NCBI RefSeq assembly: GCF_025809055.1
Contig: NZ_CP075529.1
Span: forward strand, 124,001-188,000
From: Devosia sp.
GTDB taxonomy: Bacteria; Pseudomonadota; Alphaproteobacteria; Rhizobiales; Devosiaceae
Reading direction: 5' to 3'
DNA length: 64,000 nt
Numbering within the stretch: the stretch's first letter is position 1; each line of letters opens with the position of its first letter. The notes under the pieces were generated by a model. It made no database searches and had not been told where the DNA came from. It worked only from the letters and a program-made list of their open reading frames with translations. Made by a program: the position numbers and the translations under genes. Shown one piece after another: positions 1-8,051 of this stretch.

Positions 1-52
1 GCTTCAGCGCCATGCTGTCGGGAAGGACAAAATCGGGCATGGGTATAGTCAT
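1..52 (-). CDS. possible 5' end of an unidentified gene, cut by window edge
   Basis: Reading leftwards from an ATG at 52 the frame stays open to the window edge and gives MTIPMPDFVLPDSMALK. A second in-frame ATG lies at 40. There is no clear ribosome binding site, and too little is visible to assign a family. Its direction would match sodB, which lies upstream of it on the same strand behind a hairpin. Confidence 0.3.
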   Translation of the reverse strand, partial: MTIPMPDFVLPDSMALK

Positions 53-119
53 CGCGGAAAGTCACGCTGCGTGCAATGTGGACACCAAACCCTGTTGGCG
101 GTGCCCGGGTGAAAATGGT

Positions 120-141
120 CATTCCCGCTCACGCGGGAATG
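120..141. terminator. 9-bp stem hairpin downstream of sodB
   Basis: CATTCCCGC and GCGGGAATG are perfect inverted arms around a TCAC loop, 22 bases past the sodB stop. It could end sodB transcription although there is no T-run. The arm sequence is the same type as the CATTCCCGCGAAAGCGGG repeat at 35235-35254, so it may equally be a copy of a dispersed palindrome. Confidence 0.5.
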
Positions 142-162
142 CCTGTGGCTGTGTTGACGTTC

Positions 163-765
163 CTACCCAAGGTTCGCTTCGGCGAACTCGTAATTGGCCA
201 GTTTGTCGAGGAAATTGGTCACATAGTCCGGCCGCCGATTGCGGAAGTCCACATAGTAGGCGTGTTCCCACACGTCGAGCCCGAGCAGCGGCTTGCCCTC
301 GCCGGTGGCCAGCGGGTTTGAGCCATTGGGGGTCTTGGCGGTCTTGAGCTTGCCGTCGGTTCCCAGCACCAGCCAGGCCCAGCCGGAACCGAATTGGGTG
401 GTGGCCGCGGTCTTGAAGCTGTCCTTGAACGCCTCCACCGAGCCAAAGTCTTCGACGATCTTGGCTTCGAGACGTCCGGGGATCCGGCCCCCCGCGGGCG
501 ACAGGGCCTGCCAGAAGTGAATGTGGTTCCAGTGCTGGCCGGCATTGTTGAAGAGCGGCGCCTTGTCCGGCTGACCATTGGCGAGGGCGATGATCTCTTC
601 GAGCGATTTGCCGGCAAGCGCGGGGTCTTTCTCCACGAAGCCGTTCAATGCGGTCACATAGGCCTGGTGGTGCTTGCCGTGGTGCAGCTCCAGCGTTTCC
701 TGGCTCATGCCGTGTTCGGCCAGAGCGCTGGGGGCATAGGGGAGAGAGGGCAGGGAGAAGGCCAT
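163..765 (-). CDS. sodB: superoxide dismutase, Fe/Mn family (probably Fe type)
   Basis: This 200-residue protein has the full length of the Fe/Mn-SOD family, which dismutates superoxide to oxygen and hydrogen peroxide. Metal ligands are recognisable as His28 in LELHHGKHH, His81 in QHWNH, and the Asp and His of DVWEHAYY. The FNNAGQ segment, with Gln at about position 77, is typical of iron rather than manganese enzymes. I chose the ATG at 765 because an AGGA lies 8 bases upstream and the family starts with an MAFSLP-like sequence; a longer reading adds 19 unrelated residues. There is no signal peptide, so it is cytoplasmic. It is divergent from a SufR-like regulator 60 bp away, which may control it (inference). 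Confidence 0.96.
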   Translation of the reverse strand: MAFSLPSLPYAPSALAEHGMSQETLELHHGKHHQAYVTALNGFVEKDPALAGKSLEEIIALANGQPDKAPLFNNAGQHWNHIHFWQALSPAGGRIPGRLEAKIVEDFGSVEAFKDSFKTAATTQFGSGWAWLVLGTDGKLKTAKTPNGSNPLATGEGKPLLGLDVWEHAYYVDFRNRRPDYVTNFLDKLANYEFAEANLG

Positions 766-825
766 TTCATGCATCCTTTCGGGTCCGGCTGGACAGATGG
801 TGACAACCGGTTTAATTTCCAAGCC

Positions 826-1521
826 ATGGCTTTGAAAACCCTTTCCCCAGATATGTCAAGCTCTGCCTTGGAAAATGCGTCCTGGTCGCCGCGCAACCCT
901 GCCGAGCGTATTCTGATGGCTCTGAAAATGTATGGCGGGCTATCGGCCGCCGCACTCGGAGAGCAGTTGGGCACCTCGAGCGAGGCGGCGCGGCAGCAGC
1001 TTGTGCGCCTGGCCGAAGAGGGGCATGTCGCGGCCGAAAGCATCTCGTCCGGGGTCGGGCGCCCCACCCAAGTCTGGGGTCTCACCCCTGCGGCCCAGTC
1101 CCGGTTTCCCGACACCCACGCCGCGCTGACCGTGCAATTGCTCGATATCCTGCGAGAACAATTGGGCGACACCGCGCTCGACGCCGTTATCGCGGCGCGC
1201 GAACAGGCCACCAGAACCGAATACGAGGCCGCTCTTGCCGATGCCGGCGATCTCAAGGACCGGGTGGATCGCCTCGTCGATTTGCGCAGCCGGGAAGGCT
1301 ATATGGCGGCCTGGACGGAGCAGGAAGACGGCTCGTTCCTTTTGACCGAAAATCACTGTCCGATCTGCGCGGCCGCCACGGCCTGCCAGGGTTTCTGCCG
1401 GGCCGAACTCGATGTGTTCAAATCCGTGCTCGGGCCGGATGTCGAGGTTCACCGGCAGGATCATATCGTCAGCGGTGGCCGGCGCTGCAGCTATGTTATC
1501 AGGTCCGCCCATGTCCAATGA
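826..1521 (+). CDS. SufR-like (COG2345) winged-helix regulator with C-terminal cysteine cluster
   Basis: The protein has 231 residues from the ATG at 826; another ATG at 853 is possible. An N-terminal winged helix (about residues 25-95, with LSAAALGEQLGTSSEAARQQ) is followed by a coiled middle region and a C-terminal motif HCPICAAATACQGFC plus a later RRC. This cysteine pattern is that of SufR-type regulators, where the cysteines hold an Fe-S cluster that senses redox state, NO or iron. Its stop codon lies inside the next gene, a truncated globin, and it is divergent from sodB. That context suggests control of oxidative or nitrosative defence rather than suf genes. The metal cluster is inferred from family resemblance. 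Confidence 0.82.
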   Translation: MALKTLSPDMSSSALENASWSPRNPAERILMALKMYGGLSAAALGEQLGTSSEAARQQLVRLAEEGHVAAESISSGVGRPTQVWGLTPAAQSRFPDTHAALTVQLLDILREQLGDTALDAVIAAREQATRTEYEAALADAGDLKDRVDRLVDLRSREGYMAAWTEQEDGSFLLTENHCPICAAATACQGFCRAELDVFKSVLGPDVEVHRQDHIVSGGRRCSYVIRSAHVQ

Positions 1522-2002
1522 TCCCCGCCTCGACCCCGCCAAGCGCCTCACCCGCATTGGCTGGAATGCGCCCGAGGGGCTCGATGACGCGCTGATCCGC
1601 GCCGTTGTCGACCACTTCTATGCCCGCGCCCGCGCCGATGACGTGATCGGACCGGTGTTCAACCGGGTAATCGCCGAGGACGAATGGCCCGCCCATCTCT
1701 CCCGCATCGCTGACTTCTGGAGTTCCATGCTGCTCGGCACAGGGCGCTACGATGGCCGGCCCATGCCCAAGCACCTGGCCATTCCCGAATTGTCCGATGC
1801 CCATTTCCTGCGCTGGCTGCGCCTGTTCCGGGAAACGGTGGATGAGTTGTGCCCGCCCGATATCGCGGCCATTTTCATTGAAAGGTCCGAGCGGGTCGGC
1901 AATTCCTTCCGCATGAACATTGCCATGCGCCGGGGCGACGACATCACCACGATGGGACCACTTGGGCGCGAGGCGCCCCCGGTCTGGAAACCGAAAGTCT
2001 GA
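1511..2002 (+). CDS. group III truncated haemoglobin
   Basis: A 163-residue 2-on-2 globin. The segment FWSSMLLGTGRYDGRPMPKH and the later DAHFLRWLRLFRE match group III truncated globins, whose proximal haem His sits in the AHFxRWL helix. Members bind oxygen and NO; in Campylobacter (Ctb) the family moderates respiration and NO stress. The ATG at 1511 lies 11 bases inside the upstream regulator gene, so translation is probably coupled. About 20 C-terminal residues (REAPPVWKPKV region) extend past the globin core. The pairing with a cysteine-cluster regulator and a divergent SOD points to a stress role (inference). Confidence 0.9.
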   Translation: MSNDPRLDPAKRLTRIGWNAPEGLDDALIRAVVDHFYARARADDVIGPVFNRVIAEDEWPAHLSRIADFWSSMLLGTGRYDGRPMPKHLAIPELSDAHFLRWLRLFRETVDELCPPDIAAIFIERSERVGNSFRMNIAMRRGDDITTMGPLGREAPPVWKPKV

Positions 2003-2110
2003 GCCGATTTCTTGCGGTCTTTCTGGCCCCATTTTCAATATTTCGGGAAGATTTGTTGCTAAGGTGCCCTCGAAGTAGCGCATAAGCGTGCCTGTTGGGG
2101 GATTCGTGCC

Positions 2111-3724
2111 GTGCCGTTTTCACGGATCGAAACACATCAGGGGTTTGCCGAAGGCACCCATGCCCTGCGCGCCGGCGACCTGACCGAGGCGCTGGAGCAG
2201 TTCAAGCTCGTCTATTCGCAGTCCGAGGCCGATGGCGATGCGGACCTCATGGCCGCCAGCCTTTGCGAAATCGCCTGGACCTGTTTCAAGCTTGGCGACG
2301 CCGAGCAGGGCCTCGAATGCGCCATCGGAGCGAAGTGGCTGTGGCGCCGTCTCGATAACCCGCCTGAACTGGTGCGCAGCCTGGCCGTCGAAGCCGTGCT
2401 GTTTCTCGAATTGGGCTTCGTCGACGAAGCCTATGAATTGTCTTCCGAAGCGGTCGGCCTCGCCCGCTCGCTCGACGCGCCGTCCATGCTGGCCTTTGCC
2501 CTCTCGGCCCACGGCCTGGCCCTGTCCCTGTGCCGCGAGGCCCAACTTGCCAGTCAGGCCTTCTCAGAGGCCATCGCCATTGCCGACGGCTTGGGCAACG
2601 CCACCGGCTCGGCCTATTACCGCGTCAATCTCGGCTTTGCCCACGCCAAGCTCGCCGACGAAGCCAGGGATTTTGGCGATCTGGACGTGGCCCGCGCCGA
2701 ACTCGAACAGGCCAGGGCGCTCACCTGCGAGGCTGTGGAGCGGGCGCTCGATGCCGCCGACTACTGGATATTGCGGGTTGCGCGCTGCAACGCCGCCGAA
2801 TTTATGGCCGGGCTGGACGACATTACCTGTGCCTTGGAAATGCTGCAGCGCTGCGACGATATCCCGACCCAGGCCGGCCCGAGCCTGCAGTGCCACCAAC
2901 TCTATACCACCGCCTATGTGCAATTGGCCCATGGGTCGCTGAGTGAAGCCCGTGAGGCCTGCGAGAAGGCGCTGAGCCTTGCCGATGCGCGCGGCCAGGT
3001 CGATCACCAGGTCAATTGCTCGGAAATCCTGAGCCGTATTCTCGAGGCGCAGGGGGAAACTGCGGCCGCCCTGGCCATGCACCGGCAATATCACCGGCAC
3101 TATGTCGTCCAGTCCGGCGAGTCGGCCCGGCGCCGCGCCCGCATCGAGGAAATCCGGTCGGAAACCGACAGTCTGCGCGCTCGTGCGGCCGAGTTGGCCG
3201 ATCTTGCCCTGTCCGATCCGCTGACCGGCATCGCCAACCGCCGCAGCTTCGATCAGATCCTCAATCGCCTGGCCGGAACACCCTTTGCGGTGGCCATCAT
3301 GGATCTGGACAATTTCAAGCAGGTGAACGATCGGCACACCCACATCATCGGCGATGCGGTGCTGCAAAAAGTGGCCGGCATCATGCTCCGCCAGATCGGG
3401 CCGCACGGCCACGTCGCCCGGCTTGGCGGCGAGGAGTTCGCCCTGGTATTCCCCGATGCCCCGGCTGCCACGGCCATCGCCTTTTGCCAGGGGCTGCGCA
3501 TCGCCATCGCCAATGCCGACTGGTCGGATATGGCCGACAACCTTGTGGTGACCGTCAGCATCGGCATTGCCGTGGGTGATGGCGCCCAGCCATCGGGCGA
3601 ACTGATGCAGATCGCCGATCGCTGGCTCTACGAGGCCAAGTCCCAGGGTCGCAATCGCGTGCTGGCCGGCAAGTCTCCGGACTTGCTGTCCGCCCCCATC
3701 GCCGCTCAGGCGGCTGGAATCTAG
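2111..3724 (+). CDS. TPR-like repeat protein with C-terminal GGDEF diguanylate cyclase
   Basis: This 537-residue protein begins at a GTG with GGGGGA upstream. Residues 1-330 are helical repeats of TPR type rich in Ala, Leu and Glu. A short coiled coil (SETDSLRARAAELADLA) joins them to a GGDEF domain from about residue 350. The active-site loop is GGEEF at about 439-443 after ARL, and the LSDPLTGIANRRSF start is canonical, so synthesis of cyclic di-GMP from two GTP is expected. The RxxD inhibitory site normally placed five residues before the loop reads GPHG, so product inhibition is probably lost. No membrane segment is visible; the TPR array may sense a protein partner. Confidence 0.93.
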   Translation: MPFSRIETHQGFAEGTHALRAGDLTEALEQFKLVYSQSEADGDADLMAASLCEIAWTCFKLGDAEQGLECAIGAKWLWRRLDNPPELVRSLAVEAVLFLELGFVDEAYELSSEAVGLARSLDAPSMLAFALSAHGLALSLCREAQLASQAFSEAIAIADGLGNATGSAYYRVNLGFAHAKLADEARDFGDLDVARAELEQARALTCEAVERALDAADYWILRVARCNAAEFMAGLDDITCALEMLQRCDDIPTQAGPSLQCHQLYTTAYVQLAHGSLSEAREACEKALSLADARGQVDHQVNCSEILSRILEAQGETAAALAMHRQYHRHYVVQSGESARRRARIEEIRSETDSLRARAAELADLALSDPLTGIANRRSFDQILNRLAGTPFAVAIMDLDNFKQVNDRHTHIIGDAVLQKVAGIMLRQIGPHGHVARLGGEEFALVFPDAPAATAIAFCQGLRIAIANADWSDMADNLVVTVSIGIAVGDGAQPSGELMQIADRWLYEAKSQGRNRVLAGKSPDLLSAPIAAQAAGI

Positions 3725-3725
3725 C

Positions 3726-4370
3726 CTATTCGGACATTGTTGGGCGGGCGGCGGCCCTGATGGCAAAGTCCAGAACCCGCCCCCAACTCAATTCGATCGC
3801 CAGGCGCAATCCGATGAGCAGCAGCAGCCCGATCATGCCGCTGCCGGTCAGCATCACGCCCCAGCCCCCGAATATGATCACGAACTGCATGACGACGATC
3901 CGCACGTAAAGCGCCGCGACCGTCGGCACCAGCGATGCCTGCCGTCTGTCTTCCAGAAACACGGCGCCGCGATAGAGGAAGATCAGCAGGAGGATCGGCC
4001 AGAGATTTTCGCCGATCACCATGGTGCGGACAAATCCCTCGACCGACCAGATACGGTCGGACCAGCCATCGCCATAAAGGGCGCTCATCAGGAACAGGTG
4101 GACGCCCATGAACACGCTGGCATGGAGGGCTATAAACCCGGCGCTGATGCCGCTCTTGATTGGCATGCCGGTGCGCCGGTCGCGCACGACAGGCGCTTCG
4201 CCGATGTGAAACGCGATAGTCAGCACGGTCCAGAAGGCGATGACCAGGGTCTCGCACCAGTAAAAGACCATCAGCGTGAAGATGTCCCAACCGGCGAACA
4301 GCACGCCGAATAGGGGCAGGATGGCGCTGAGCACGGTCAGGACGAGCGTATTGTAGGGGCCGAAATGCAT
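3726..4370 (-). CDS. DUF6498-like polytopic membrane protein
   Basis: A 214-residue protein with about five hydrophobic segments: a pair near the N-terminus (TLVLTVLSAILPLFGVLFAG, then FTLMVFYWCETLVIAFW), a middle HASVFMGVHLFLM, and two or three near the C-terminus. The FYWCETL signature after the first helix resembles DUF6498, a family of unknown function. The stop codon lies only one base from that of the convergent GGDEF gene, so their 3' ends must interfere or share a terminator. A near-identical-length frame covers 3721-4377 but lacks membrane character and is a shadow. Confidence 0.8.
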   Translation of the reverse strand: MHFGPYNTLVLTVLSAILPLFGVLFAGWDIFTLMVFYWCETLVIAFWTVLTIAFHIGEAPVVRDRRTGMPIKSGISAGFIALHASVFMGVHLFLMSALYGDGWSDRIWSVEGFVRTMVIGENLWPILLLIFLYRGAVFLEDRRQASLVPTVAALYVRIVVMQFVIIFGGWGVMLTGSGMIGLLLLIGLRLAIELSWGRVLDFAIRAAARPTMSE

Positions 4371-4472
4371 ATCCCACTATGCCCCGGATTCGCGCGCCGC
4401 ACCGCCCCTGAACAGGGTATGCATCCGCGCAGATGAACGACTAGCCTTCTGGAACAATCCGGGAGGTGCCCC

Positions 4473-6044
4473 ATGAACCCCATTCGCCTGGTCGTCGGCT
4501 TGTCGGCCCTCATTCTCGCGGCAATGCTGGCTGCGGTGCCCGCGCAAGCCGCCACCGTGACCTTCATGTCGTGGTTCTATTCCGCCGATCACGCTGTCCC
4601 CCACATTCACTATGACGGCCCGGTGGTCGATGGCGACCTGGATCAGCTGAAGTCGGTGTTCGATTCCTACGTCACCTGCGATCTGGAGCAGTTTCCGGCC
4701 GAAGGCGGTAATTGCGCAGTCCTCTCCCTCAACAGCCCCGGCGGGAGCTATATCGAAGGCCTGCGCCTGGCCCAGTACCTGCGCGACAATCGCATTGCCA
4801 GTGTCGTGGAAGTCGGGTCCCAATGCTATTCAGCCTGCGCCTTCGCCTTTCTGGGCGGGTCCGGCTATTCGAGCCAGTCGCGCGTCGGCGTCTATGTCGA
4901 TCGTGTCGTGGAGCCCGAGGGCATTCTGGGCTTCCATGCGCCCTATTTCGCGCCCGATTCGCTGGATGGGCTCGTGGCCGAATTCGGCCTCGATGAAGTC
5001 CTCGGCGCCAGCCGCGACGACATTTCGCTGATGGTTCGCCAGCTGGTCAGCTGGAATGTCGATGAAAATGTCCTGGGCTACATTGTCTCCATGGGCCCCG
5101 ACGAAACCTATGACGTGGTGACCGGCGAAGACTATTTCCTCACCCGCACGGCGCTGCCCGATACGCCCCTGTCCCTGTGGGGCGCCAGCGCCAGCGATCC
5201 GATCCGCAATGTCTGCACCAATCTCCTGGCGGTGCACGAGAACGAATTTCCCAGCGCCGTCATGGATCGCATCACCGATTCCACCATCCAGCCCATTGGC
5301 GTCGACGCCAGCGGCAACGCCATCAGCGGCATTCGGCTTGGACCGGACAACGGCCTAGACGTCACCTTCTGCGGCATGCCCACCGCGCAGCTCGAGGCCG
5401 CCGCCGATGCGGATATTGCTCTCTATAGCGGCGCGGGGATCAACGGAACGATCTCCTCGATCCTGACCTATTTCCATCGCCCCGATGGCTGGTCGAGCCT
5501 GGATGCGGGTGGCACGGCCAGCCGCTCGATGTTCCAGAAGGGCGCGATGAACACGCTCTTTCTCGACATCACAGCCAATCTGGCCACGGGAGATCAGACG
5601 GTCATCGACTATATCAACATGGACAAGTTCATGACCCCCGCCATGCTGGCCGGCATGGCCGATGGCACGCCCTATGTGCAGTCCACCCTTGCCCTTGAGG
5701 TCAGCAGCGAAACGGGCTGGTCGCGCACCAGCCGTCACGGCGGCGCCGAACTGGTCGAGCAGGTCGGCACGCGCCGCCTCTACGACATGGTCCAGCAAAG
5801 GCTTGCCGCTTCGGCGGGGGTCGAACACCAGTCGGTTTCTGCCGGCGGGTTCATCTACACCATCCGCGATACCGCCTCGGCCAGCCCCTATGTCTGGGTC
5901 GGGTTTCTCGATGGTGACGAGGCCAATGTGGTCCGCATCGATCCCCTGATCGCCAGCGATGGTACGGTCACCCAGCTCGACGCCCTCTACGCCATTGCCT
6001 GTTCCTTGACCTTCAAGACCACGCGCCTGGGCTGCGCGGCATGA
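4473..6044 (+). CDS. secreted ClpP/crotonase-fold protein, COG3904-like
   Basis: The 523-residue product starts with a signal peptide (hydrophobic core LVVGLSALILAAMLAAVPA, likely cut after AQA near residue 26). Residues 60-165 resemble the periplasmic ClpP/serine-protease-fold group: SPGGS at about 88-92, a conserved CYSACAFAF block near 118-126 carrying the likely nucleophilic Ser, and GFHAP near 154 with the likely catalytic His. The remaining 350 residues match nothing I recognise. An RBS, GGGAGGTG, precedes the ATG at 4473. It is a stand-alone gene, closed by a hairpin at 6049-6087. Hydrolase activity is inferred from the fold motifs; the substrate is unknown. Confidence 0.75.
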   Translation: MNPIRLVVGLSALILAAMLAAVPAQAATVTFMSWFYSADHAVPHIHYDGPVVDGDLDQLKSVFDSYVTCDLEQFPAEGGNCAVLSLNSPGGSYIEGLRLAQYLRDNRIASVVEVGSQCYSACAFAFLGGSGYSSQSRVGVYVDRVVEPEGILGFHAPYFAPDSLDGLVAEFGLDEVLGASRDDISLMVRQLVSWNVDENVLGYIVSMGPDETYDVVTGEDYFLTRTALPDTPLSLWGASASDPIRNVCTNLLAVHENEFPSAVMDRITDSTIQPIGVDASGNAISGIRLGPDNGLDVTFCGMPTAQLEAAADADIALYSGAGINGTISSILTYFHRPDGWSSLDAGGTASRSMFQKGAMNTLFLDITANLATGDQTVIDYINMDKFMTPAMLAGMADGTPYVQSTLALEVSSETGWSRTSRHGGAELVEQVGTRRLYDMVQQRLAASAGVEHQSVSAGGFIYTIRDTASASPYVWVGFLDGDEANVVRIDPLIASDGTVTQLDALYAIACSLTFKTTRLGCAA

Positions 6045-6048
6045 CAAA

Positions 6049-6087
6049 AGCGCGGGTCCGATTGGCACTGGCCAAAGGGCCCGCGCT
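6049..6087 (+). terminator. hairpin after the secreted ClpP-fold gene
   Basis: AGCGCGGGTCC and GGGCCCGCGCT form an 11-pair stem with one G-T wobble, beginning five bases after the stop codon. There is no T-tract. It separates the gene from the nucleoside hydrolase that follows. Confidence 0.6.
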
Positions 6088-6128
6088 GTGGCTTATGGCG
6101 CCACGCAAAAAATTCGTACAGGACGTCC

Positions 6129-7079
6129 ATGAAGGTCATTTTTGACACCGACCCTGGCATCGATGATGCCATGGCCCTTCTTTATCTGAGCAAGCTGCCC
6201 GAGATCGAATTGCTGGGCATCACCACTGTGGTGGGCAATTCCAATATCGAAACCACCACCCGCAATGCCCTGTTCCTGCGCCAGCAGTTCGGCCTTGCCG
6301 CCCCGGTCATCGAGGGCGCTGGCGAAACGCTGGATGGCGTAGTCAAGTCCGAACCGGTCGTCGTGCATGGCGAGAACGGCCTGGGCGACATCGCCATTCC
6401 CGAGGTGGACCGCACCGGCCTGCGCGCGGGCACGGCCAGCCAGTTCATCATCGATACGCTCCGCGCCCATCCGGGCGAGGTGACCATTGTCGCCGTCGGC
6501 CGCATGACCAACCTGGCCCTTGCTTTGCGGCAGGACCCGGCCATTGCCGGCCTGGCCAAACAGGTCGTCATCATGGGCGGCGCCTTCGGACTCGAGGGCC
6601 GCAGCGGCAACATCACCCCCGCTGCCGAAGCCAATATTTTTGGCGATCCGGTTGCGGCCGACGAAATTTTCGCCGCCGATTGGGAAGTCGTGGTCGTCGG
6701 CCTCGACGTCACCCACGACATCGTGCTCTCCAATGCCTATCTGGCCGATCTGGCCGCCTCGGTTGGTGAGAATGGCGAAATGCTGCGCCAGATGTGCGAG
6801 CATTACGCCAAATTCTACACCGAGATCATGGGTCTGGCCGGCGTCGTCGGCCATGACCTTTTGGCCATCACCTATCTGCTCAAGCCCGAATGGTTCGAGA
6901 CCCGTCCCGGCCCCGTGCGCGTCCTTACCGACGGCATTGCCGTGGGCCAGACCATCCAGATGCCATCGGCCCGCACCGGCGGTCACCCCGACTGGAACGG
7001 CCGCCGCCCGGCCCTGGTCTGCACCAAGGTGGACGCCCCCGCCGTGCTCGAGCACTACCGCCAAACCGTCAGCCGCTGA
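6129..7079 (+). CDS. inosine/uridine-preferring nucleoside hydrolase family protein
   Basis: The 316-residue protein begins with DTDPGIDDAMAL, the DxDxxxDD calcium-binding motif of nucleoside N-ribohydrolases, which split nucleosides into base and ribose. Further family features are GxxTVVGN near residue 35, the IVIMGGAFG-like strand near 155, and an H-D pair (VVGHDLLA) near 240. AGGA stands upstream of the ATG. The cytoplasmic enzyme stands alone, without a nucleoside transporter. Purine or pyrimidine specificity cannot be told from the sequence. Confidence 0.93.
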   Translation: MKVIFDTDPGIDDAMALLYLSKLPEIELLGITTVVGNSNIETTTRNALFLRQQFGLAAPVIEGAGETLDGVVKSEPVVVHGENGLGDIAIPEVDRTGLRAGTASQFIIDTLRAHPGEVTIVAVGRMTNLALALRQDPAIAGLAKQVVIMGGAFGLEGRSGNITPAAEANIFGDPVAADEIFAADWEVVVVGLDVTHDIVLSNAYLADLAASVGENGEMLRQMCEHYAKFYTEIMGLAGVVGHDLLAITYLLKPEWFETRPGPVRVLTDGIAVGQTIQMPSARTGGHPDWNGRRPALVCTKVDAPAVLEHYRQTVSR

Positions 7080-7085
7080 TGGTCG

Positions 7086-7111
7086 TAGGGGAGGGGTCGG
7101 CCTCTCCCCTA
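7086..7111. terminator. hairpin between convergent genes
   Basis: TAGGGGAG and CTCCCCTA are perfect 8-bp arms seven bases past the nucleoside hydrolase stop. The opposite gene ends at 7236, so the hairpin may serve both strands. Confidence 0.5.
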
Positions 7112-7150
7112 TGGCGCCTCTCCACACTGGATGTCACCCCGGCTCCATCG

Positions 7151-7189
7151 CCCCCTCGCCCCTCCGGGGAGAGGGCCGGGGTGAGGGGT
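7151..7189. repeat. GC-rich interspersed palindrome
   Basis: CCCTC-g-CCCC around TCC faces GGGG-a-GAGGG, followed by a second GGGGTGAGGGG tract. It belongs to the same class of CCCTCTCCCC / GGGGAGAGGG elements as those at 31294-31428 and 60098-60120. Confidence 0.5.
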
Positions 7190-7235
7190 GAAAGCCCCCC
7201 GGCGAGCGCCGAAGCCACCTCGAAAGCGAAACGCT

Positions 7236-8051
7236 CTACCCCCTCGGCTCCTTGGGCGGCACCGCCTTGAGCTGGTCAAGCAGGAACGCATGGGTGGCCC
7301 GGTTGGCAACGATCATTGCCCCGGTGCGCTCGAAATAGCCCGGTCCGCGCCCCCACCAGTCGGTGACGACGCCGCCGGCTTCTTCCACCAGCAGGATCCC
7401 GGCCGCGGTATCGACGAAGCCGGTTTCCTCGAAATAGCCGGTCAGCCGCCCGCAGGCGACATAGGCGCAGGAATTGGCGGCGCTGCCGACCACGCGGACG
7501 GCCCCGATGGGCGCGCGAATGGCGTCGAGCCGCTCATAGGCGCCCTTGTGCAGCGACAGATTGGGCGTCGGCAGGCCGGTGCCGACCACCATCAGGCCGA
7601 CATCCTGGCTGCTGCTGACCGAGAGTTTCTCGCCATTGAGATAGGCCCCGCCGCCCTTGACGGTGGTGAACATCTCGTCGGAAACCGGATTGTAGACGAG
7701 CCCGCACATGGTCTGCTCGCCCCGCCGCAGGGCGATGGTGATCGTATAGTGCTGCCCGTTGATGAAATTGGTGGTGCCATCGATCGGGTCCACCAGCCAG
7801 CGGTGTTCCAGGTCGTCGCCATCCACGGGCGGAAATTCTTCTCCCGTCAGGCTCCAGTCCGGATAACGGCCCAACAGGTGCCCGCGGATCAGGGTTTCCG
7901 AATCCCGGTCGGCGTCGGAAACGAAGTCGCCTGGCCCCTTGATGCCGATTTCAAGATCGCGGAAACGCTGGAAGTGTTCGAGCGTCAGGGCTCCCGCCCC
8001 GCGCGCCGCCACCACCATGTGCTCGAGGATCGTGTCGTAATCGTGGGTCAT
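7236..8051 (-). CDS. inositol-monophosphatase-family phosphatase
   Basis: A 271-residue member of the Mg2+-dependent, Li+-sensitive phosphatase superfamily. The metal-binding GEE (near 70) and WLVDPIDGTTNFING (near 85-99) motifs are complete; the C-terminal motif reads FVDTAAG instead of the usual WDxAAG but keeps the Asp. The family removes phosphate from inositol-1-phosphate, other sugar phosphates or 3'-phosphoadenosine compounds. Its start overlaps the stop of the glycerophosphodiesterase by 4 bp and it is the last gene of the LacI-controlled ABC operon, so a substrate brought in by that transporter is likely (inference). Confidence 0.92.
   Translation of the reverse strand: MTHDYDTILEHMVVAARGAGALTLEHFQRFRDLEIGIKGPGDFVSDADRDSETLIRGHLLGRYPDWSLTGEEFPPVDGDDLEHRWLVDPIDGTTNFINGQHYTITIALRRGEQTMCGLVYNPVSDEMFTTVKGGGAYLNGEKLSVSSSQDVGLMVVGTGLPTPNLSLHKGAYERLDAIRAPIGAVRVVGSAANSCAYVACGRLTGYFEETGFVDTAAGILLVEEAGGVVTDWWGRGPGYFERTGAMIVANRATHAFLLDQLKAVPPKEPRG

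Noticed and set aside
394..825. 144-codon N-terminal extension of the SufR-like regulator
   Set aside because: It runs opposite to sodB coding sequence and carries no domain; the winged helix starts soon after 826.
3721..4377. Arg/His-rich 218-codon frame covering the DUF6498-like gene
   Set aside because: It lacks hydrophobic segments, while the frame 3726-4370 gives a clear membrane protein.
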